Of a stretch of 64,000 nucleotides of DNA, positions 59,301-64,000 are shown piece after piece. The notes beneath the pieces are model-generated. The model ran no database searches and was not told where the DNA came from. It saw nothing but the letters and a program-made list of their open reading frames with translations. The stretch spans positions 434,001 to 498,000 of the forward strand of contig OZ251224.1 of assembly GCA_965240325.2 (NCBI GenBank), read 5' to 3'. The translations under genes and the position numbers were made by a program. The stretch comes from Rebecca billardiae RCC1528 (lineage: Eukaryota > Haptophyta). Numbering within the stretch: the first letter of the stretch is position 1; every line of letters starts with the position of its first letter.

Positions 59301-62300
59301 CCGTCTCGGCCTCACACAGCCGCGCGCGCTCGGCAGGATCGGCGCAGCGTCGGACGAGCTCGCGCAGCTCGTCGTCTGCGTCGGCGGGGAAGAGCGTCGC
59401 GAGCAGCCGCGGCTCGAGCCTGTCCACGACCTCCCGCAGCCGCAGCAGCCGCTCCTTGCACGCCCTCGGCGTCTTCCCCTCGAATGCGGGCCACGCGCGC
59501 TGCGGTGTCGCGTGCAGCACGTGAGCTTACTGCGTCTGCAGCAGGCCGATGTCCTGCTCGATCGTCCACGACGAGTCGTTCTGCGTGTAGAATCGCAAGA
59601 CGCGCTGGTCGTGCATGGTGCGCAGCGCGGCGTGCAAGCGCCCGAACGCGCGCTCGGGCGAGTCCTCCGGCGAGAGCTCGCCCTGCGGCCCGGTGCCCGG
59701 CTGCCGCTCTCCCTGCGCGCCGCGCGCCGCCTGCGCGCCGCGCGCCGCGTGGGCGCCGCCGCCCTCACAGCCGGTGGGCAACGAGGCCTCGGCCGTGTCG
59801 CCGAGCTGCGCGGCGGCGGGGCTGGTGGGGTCGACGTCCATGTCGGTCACGGACGGCTCCACCACGTGCGCGCGCGGCGCCGCCTCGCCCGCGTCGGTGC
59901 CGCACGGCGAGCCGCCCGAGAGCGTGCTGAGCGGCCAGACGCAGGCGTGCGCGCGCGGCGCGTGCGCGCGCAAAATGTCCTGCAGCTGGCGCGCGCACTG
60001 CGCGAGCGCAGGCTTCGACGCCTGCCGATGACGCTGCGACATGCTCTTGGCGGAGCGGCCGTCGAATTGCATGAAGAGCACGGCGAGTGCGTCGTCGACC
60101 GGCAGGCACAGTTCGCTCGCGTGCTCGTCGAGCACGGCGAGCAGCCGCGCGCGGCCCTTGGCCCCAAGCGCGCTTTCCAGCGCCGCCGGCCACGCGCGCG
60201 CCTCGCGCGGCGCGCCGCATGCGCCTGGCGCGCTCGCCACCGAGTCGGTGGCGCGCGGCCGCTTGCCGGCGGCTGGGCGGCGAAGCCGCTCGATGCCCAC
60301 AGCTTGTAGGCGCTCGAGCGCGTCGGCGCACTCGCCGCGCAGCAGGTTGTGCAGCGTCCAGCGATGCGAGTAGCACTGCTGGGGCTTGAGGTCGGCGAGG
60401 AGCGCGTGGTTGCCCGGCGGCGCGCCAGCCACGCCCGTCTCCAACACCGCGAGGCTCTGCTCGAGCGAGAAGAGCTGGGACTGCGAGCGCGAGCTGATGA
60501 GCGCGCACACGCGCGCATGCGCCTGGGCGCCGAGGACCTCCAGCAGCAACGTGGCCGGCGGCGGCGAGATGGCGCTCCCGTCAGCCTCCGTCTGCGTGGT
60601 GGATGGACGCTGCGTCGTCGACTCCGATCGCGTCAGGTGGGGCGCGCGGTGGTCGACGGCTGCGGCGCCATCGCGCGTGCTCGGGACACGGTGCGGGTCG
60701 GTCTGCGAAGCAGCCGTCGCGGCCGATGCGGATGGAGCAGCGCCACCGCGTGCGCTTGAAGCGCGGTGCGAGTCCAGGCGCGTAGCGGCGGCGGGTGCGT
60801 GCTCCGCCAGCAGCGCGCGCAGGCGGCGGCGATGCCTGCGGCACTGGTCGAGCGAGACATTGCTCAGCGCGGGATGCTGAGAGGTTGAGCTGTAAGTCAG
60901 CCCGCTCTCGAGCACGGCGAGGCTCTGCTTGGCCGAGAAGAGCGTGGACTCAGAGCGCGTCGTGATGACGCTGAGCACGTCAGCCAGCCCGTCCGCGCCC
61001 AGCACCGCGGCCAGCGATGCGCCATCTCCGCGCACGCGCGCGCTGAGCTGGCTGCTGCCGTCCGCGTGCGCGCCGGGGCGCGCCGCCAAACTTGGCGCCA
61101 AGGGCCCGCCCTGCCCGCCAGCTCCGCACGGTCGCGCCGTGTCCGCCTCACTCGCCGCACGATCACGATGCGGTGCGCCGCCGTGCGCGCACGGCACCGC
61201 GTACAGCATGTCCGCCGCCACGGGCGCTGGGCGGCCCACGCGCGCGGCGCAGCCTGCCGCAGAGCAGCAGCCCGAAGCTGCGCGCGAGGGCTGCCCGGCA
61301 GAGGTCGACGCGATGCGGTCGTGCGACGGCGGCAGCTGCGGCGGCGGCGTCGACGCCAGCTCGGCGCCGGCGATCGCACCCGGCGCGTACGCCATCGGCG
61401 TGTAGAAGTAGTCACCACCGGGCATGAGCATCTCCTCGTCGGCCATCAGCCGCGCGCGCCGCCGCTCCATGCAGACGATGCCGAGCGCGCCGCGCACCGC
61501 GCCCACGCGCCGACGGCCCAACTCCACACTCGCGCCAGCGGCGGTGCCGCGGATGCGCCAGAGCGGGCGTGCGCGCCGTTGGATGGCGCGCGCGGCCCGC
61601 TGGCGTCGTAGCCGCGCGTGAGCGACGGCGAACGCCACGTCTCGCCAGCCCGATTCCGCCTTCGAGGCGCGAGCGACAGCGGAGAGCGCTCGCAGCTCAG
61701 CCGCGGCTGGTGCCTCGAGCAGATGCGGTGGCGGCGCGCGGCCGTGCCGGAGCAGCCAAGCGCGCGCGACGGTCATCATCGCCACGTCGAGCAGCGCGAC
61801 GTCGTCGGTGGAGACGAGCGTGCGAGCGTCGGGCACGCGCAACGCCGAGCACGCGGCGCGCACGCTCGCGACCCACGCCTCGCGTCGTGCGCCCTCTGCC
61901 CCACCACCGTCCGCGAGCTCCACTGCTGCGCGCACGCCGTCGAGCGCGCGGCGCTGCTCGGCGGTCGCCTTGCGCATGATAGAAGCCTTGTTGAGGTTGG
62001 CTTGGCGCGGTGCGGCCGGACGCTCGCCCGCGCGTGCGTTGGGCGAGGCGCGTGACGGCCGGCTCCGAGATTTGGACCTGCTGCGGCCTCGCCGCCTGCG
62101 CGTGCGCTCCCGGCCGCCGCCACCAAAGATGCGCTGGCGCCCTTGCGCGAACACATGCCGGCCAGCTCCGCTTCGGCGGGCGCGTGCGCGCGCGCGCTCA
62201 CGTGCGCGCTGCGCTTGTGCCGCGCGCGCGCGTCGCCTCGCCAGGCGCGCCTCCGTCGCCAGCGCCCGATCGCGTGTGCGCGCGTCCGTGAGCGCGTGTT

Positions 62301-62835
62301 GCTGCTCGGCAACGGCACGCCGGCGTGCCACGTCCAGCGCGCGTTGCGCGCGTGCGAGAACGTGATGCATGTGCGCGGGCACGGCGCGTGTGACGCGCTC
62401 GAGCACAGCAATCTGGGTGCCCGTCTCGTCGGAAGCGTCGACACCCGGCAAATCGAGCCCGCGCGTCGCACGCGGCTGTCGCCTAGCGGGCACCGGGCGG
62501 GGACGGCCCTGCGCCTCGCGCAGCGCGCGCCAGACGCACGCACGAGCGTCGGGCATGTGCGCGGGCGTGCAGCGCAGCGCGCGTGTGAACATGGCGATGT
62601 GCGTCTCCGTCGCGTCGAGGGGGTCGACGCCCGCCATGTGCAGCCCGCGCGTCGCGAGCGGCTCCGTCGGCATCCCGGCCGATTCACGCCGGACCACGCC
62701 CCGTGCGAACGGAATTGCACGCTGGACCTCCTCTCGTGGGCCGTGCATCCACTCTGGGACGCAGGCCAACGTACGGCAAAGAGCTTCGAGGACAACCGCG
62801 GCCGGGCTCGGCGGCTTCGGCGGTTTTTCGGCCAT
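56314..62835 (-). pseudogene. Giant mobile-element-like reading frame interrupted by one TAA
   Basis: From the ATG at 62835 the frame runs 1102 codons to a TAA at 59529-59527. It then continues in the same frame for 1070 codons (59526-56317) before the next stop. The N-terminal half is Arg/Ala-rich with three related units (FSAKQSLAVLESGL, FSLEQSLAVLETGV, LPVDDALAVLFMQF). The stop falls inside a Myb/SANT-like segment (DSSWTIEQDIGLLQ before it; AWPAFEGKTPRACKERLLRLRE after). The C-terminal half has Cys pairs (CTCCARRC, CSACEAC, CRVCFSC, WSCTPC) and a LSVLKMESALFRGYAGRMGNGYDSM segment reminiscent of the N-terminal region of Helitron Rep/helicase proteins. No helicase is present, so the element is 3'-truncated or non-autonomous. 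Part of its sequence recurs at 25388-25470 and its 5' end at 63388-63743. Confidence 0.5.
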
Positions 62836-62974
62836 CGCGGCCACCGCCGTTGCGCCGGCCAGAGCGGCGAGGGCCACACGTCTCGTCGTCAGCCAAAACT
62901 CGGAGTGGCCGCATGCACGCTTCGAACGACGGCACACCGATGTCGCGGACGCTCGTGGTCGGTTATCGAAACGG
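62619..62974. repeat. Duplicated block A, copy 1 (356 bp)
   Basis: I see no difference from 63388-63743. It contains the start codon and about the first 70 codons of the giant frame. Confidence 0.93.
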
Positions 62975-63078
62975 ACCACCCCACAGTGTTGGGCTCGTAT
63001 GCTGTTGGCAATGGCATACCCCCGCCCCCTCTGGAGGCGGGCTGTCCACAGTGGAGTGGTGTCAAGACACTAGGTGTC
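62975..63078. repeat. Structured palindrome cluster
   Basis: Directly after block A copy 1 lie an imperfect outer inverted pair (ACCACCCCACAGTG at 62975 with CACAGTGGAGTGGT ending near 63062), two inner hairpins (GTATGC/GCATAC; CCCGCC/GGCGGG) and a terminal palindrome AGACACTAGGTGTCT (about 63064-63078). As RNA this would fold as a three-way junction. It is absent after block A copy 2. Confidence 0.6.
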
Positions 63079-63135
63079 TCGGTCAGTGGTTTGAGGTTGG
63101 GTGAGGGTGGTGGTTGGTTGGGGGCTGGCCAGGGT

Positions 63136-63192
63136 AGGGCTGGAGGCTTCGGCCGCCAGCCTGATCACCCGGAGCCCGTTATAAAGGGGAAT
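63136..63192 (+). repeat. 57-bp hairpin element, copy 2
   Basis: Identical to 30555-30611. It lies between the palindrome cluster and block B and is preceded by a G/T-rich run (63085-63135). Confidence 0.85.
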
Positions 63193-63198
63193 ATAAAA

Positions 63199-63387
63199 AT
63201 ACGATTGGCATATGCGAGTGAGTACTTCTCCACACATTCTTGTAGGTTGTCCTAGGAGGCCCGTTTGTATGAAAGTAATCCCCACGCCACATACAAAGAA
63301 TCGAGATCGCGCGCGCGAACATTGTCCTATTTGCCAATACGGTAGAGGAGTCGGGGGGGGAGCATCAGGTAAAAGTGTGTTTTGTGT
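63199..63387. repeat. Duplicated block B, copy 1 (189 bp)
   Basis: Repeated at 63751-63938 with a single G-run length difference. It starts ATACGATTGGCATATGCGAG and ends TTTTGTGT, immediately before block A copy 2. Confidence 0.93.
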
Positions 63388-63743
63388 GGGGGTCGACGCC
63401 CGCCATGTGCAGCCCGCGCGTCGCGAGCGGCTCCGTCGGCATCCCGGCCGATTCACGCCGGACCACGCCCCGTGCGAACGGAATTGCACGCTGGACCTCC
63501 TCTCGTGGGCCGTGCATCCACTCTGGGACGCAGGCCAACGTACGGCAAAGAGCTTCGAGGACAACCGCGGCCGGGCTCGGCGGCTTCGGCGGTTTTTCGG
63601 CCATCGCGGCCACCGCCGTTGCGCCGGCCAGAGCGGCGAGGGCCACACGTCTCGTCGTCAGCCAAAACTCGGAGTGGCCGCATGCACGCTTCGAACGACG
63701 GCACACCGATGTCGCGGACGCTCGTGGTCGGTTATCGAAACGG
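63388..63743. repeat. Duplicated block A, copy 2 (356 bp)
   Basis: Matches 62619-62974 at a constant offset of 769 bp. On the minus strand it again opens the start of the giant frame, but that frame soon runs into block B, so this copy is a dead 5' end. Confidence 0.93.
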
Positions 63744-63750
63744 CAAGGCG

Positions 63751-63938
63751 ATACGATTGGCATATGCGAGTGAGTACTTCTCCACACATTCTTGTAGGTT
63801 GTCCTAGGAGGCCCGTTTGTATGAAAGTAATCCCCACGCCACATACAAAGAATCGAGATCGCGCGCGCGAACATTGTCCTATTTGCCAATACGGTAGAGG
63901 AGTCGGGGGGGAGCATCAGGTAAAAGTGTGTTTTGTGT
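63751..63938. repeat. Duplicated block B, copy 2 (188 bp)
   Basis: Follows block A copy 2 after seven unmatched bases. Together the order is A, unique structured DNA, B, A, B. Nothing further is recognised to the window end. Confidence 0.93.
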
Positions 63939-64000
63939 AACTACTGAGCTATATAGTCGTAGTCGTACATTAGTTGCCCGACGATCGGCTATGGCTCGCG

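Noticed and set aside
57316-60309. 997-codon plus-strand frame opposite the giant element
   Set aside because: Arg/His-rich antisense artefact. Cys motifs, the Myb-like segment and the second genomic copy are all on the minus strand.

Overview
The window is nuclear DNA of a GC-rich, unicellular photosynthetic eukaryote. I infer an alga with a secondary plastid, most likely haptophyte-like. The evidence is: spliceosomal genes with short introns (about 60-245 bp) and coding frames that join exactly across GT...AG; a eukaryotic-algal type III glutamine synthetase; a CCB1-like cytochrome b6 assembly factor and a RUS-like protein whose N-termini look like signal peptide plus transit peptide; a mitochondrial ATP synthase subunit d; a sterol methyltransferase; and ordinary eukaryotic housekeeping genes (importin-9, PROPPIN/Atg18, LMBRD2, TLDc). 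Nothing looks bacterial. Exon joins were deduced by eye from reading-frame continuity and splice dinucleotides, without transcript data.

Layout. 1-4.9 kb: a poorly recognisable minus-strand gene with a decayed repeat-rich neighbour, a short TIR element (2690-3544) and a two-UBA protein. 4.9-13.8 kb: glutamine synthetase III, LMBRD2-like membrane protein, a small putative PP1-docking protein and ATP synthase d. 14.0-15.0 kb: a near-perfect 308-bp inverted repeat. 15.2-25.1 kb: a dense block with a myristoylation-type LRR protein, a membrane matrixin-like protease, a TLDc protein and importin-9. 25.4-31.1 kb: a repeat-rich accessory zone with a broken NACHT-WD gene, a lower-GC microsatellite stretch, a GH18-like protein and repeat families. 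31.5-46.8 kb: sterol methyltransferase, HPP protein, Dpy-30 protein, PSI-domain membrane protein, a six-exon coiled-coil gene behind a tandem repeat, Atg18, an LRR protein, CCB1 and a 2OG-Fe(II) oxygenase. 48.0-52.2 kb: a divergent pair (type II membrane protein and RUS-like protein). 53.5-56.1 kb: a nine-exon LRR/proline-rich/transmembrane gene with one LRR per exon. 56.3-64.0 kb: a transposon-like giant reading frame interrupted by one stop codon, with its 5' end duplicated.

Functional links. Nitrogen assimilation (GSIII), plastid biogenesis (CCB1, RUS), mitochondrial ATP synthesis, sterol synthesis, autophagy and nuclear import are represented as separate housekeeping genes; there is no operon logic. 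Several genes are divergent pairs sharing 140-240 bp of intergenic DNA. The least ordinary parts are the exon-cassette LRR receptor-like gene, the giant mobile-element frame with its nested duplications and structured insert, the fragment of that element beside a dead NACHT-WD gene, and repeat ends shared by distant loci.
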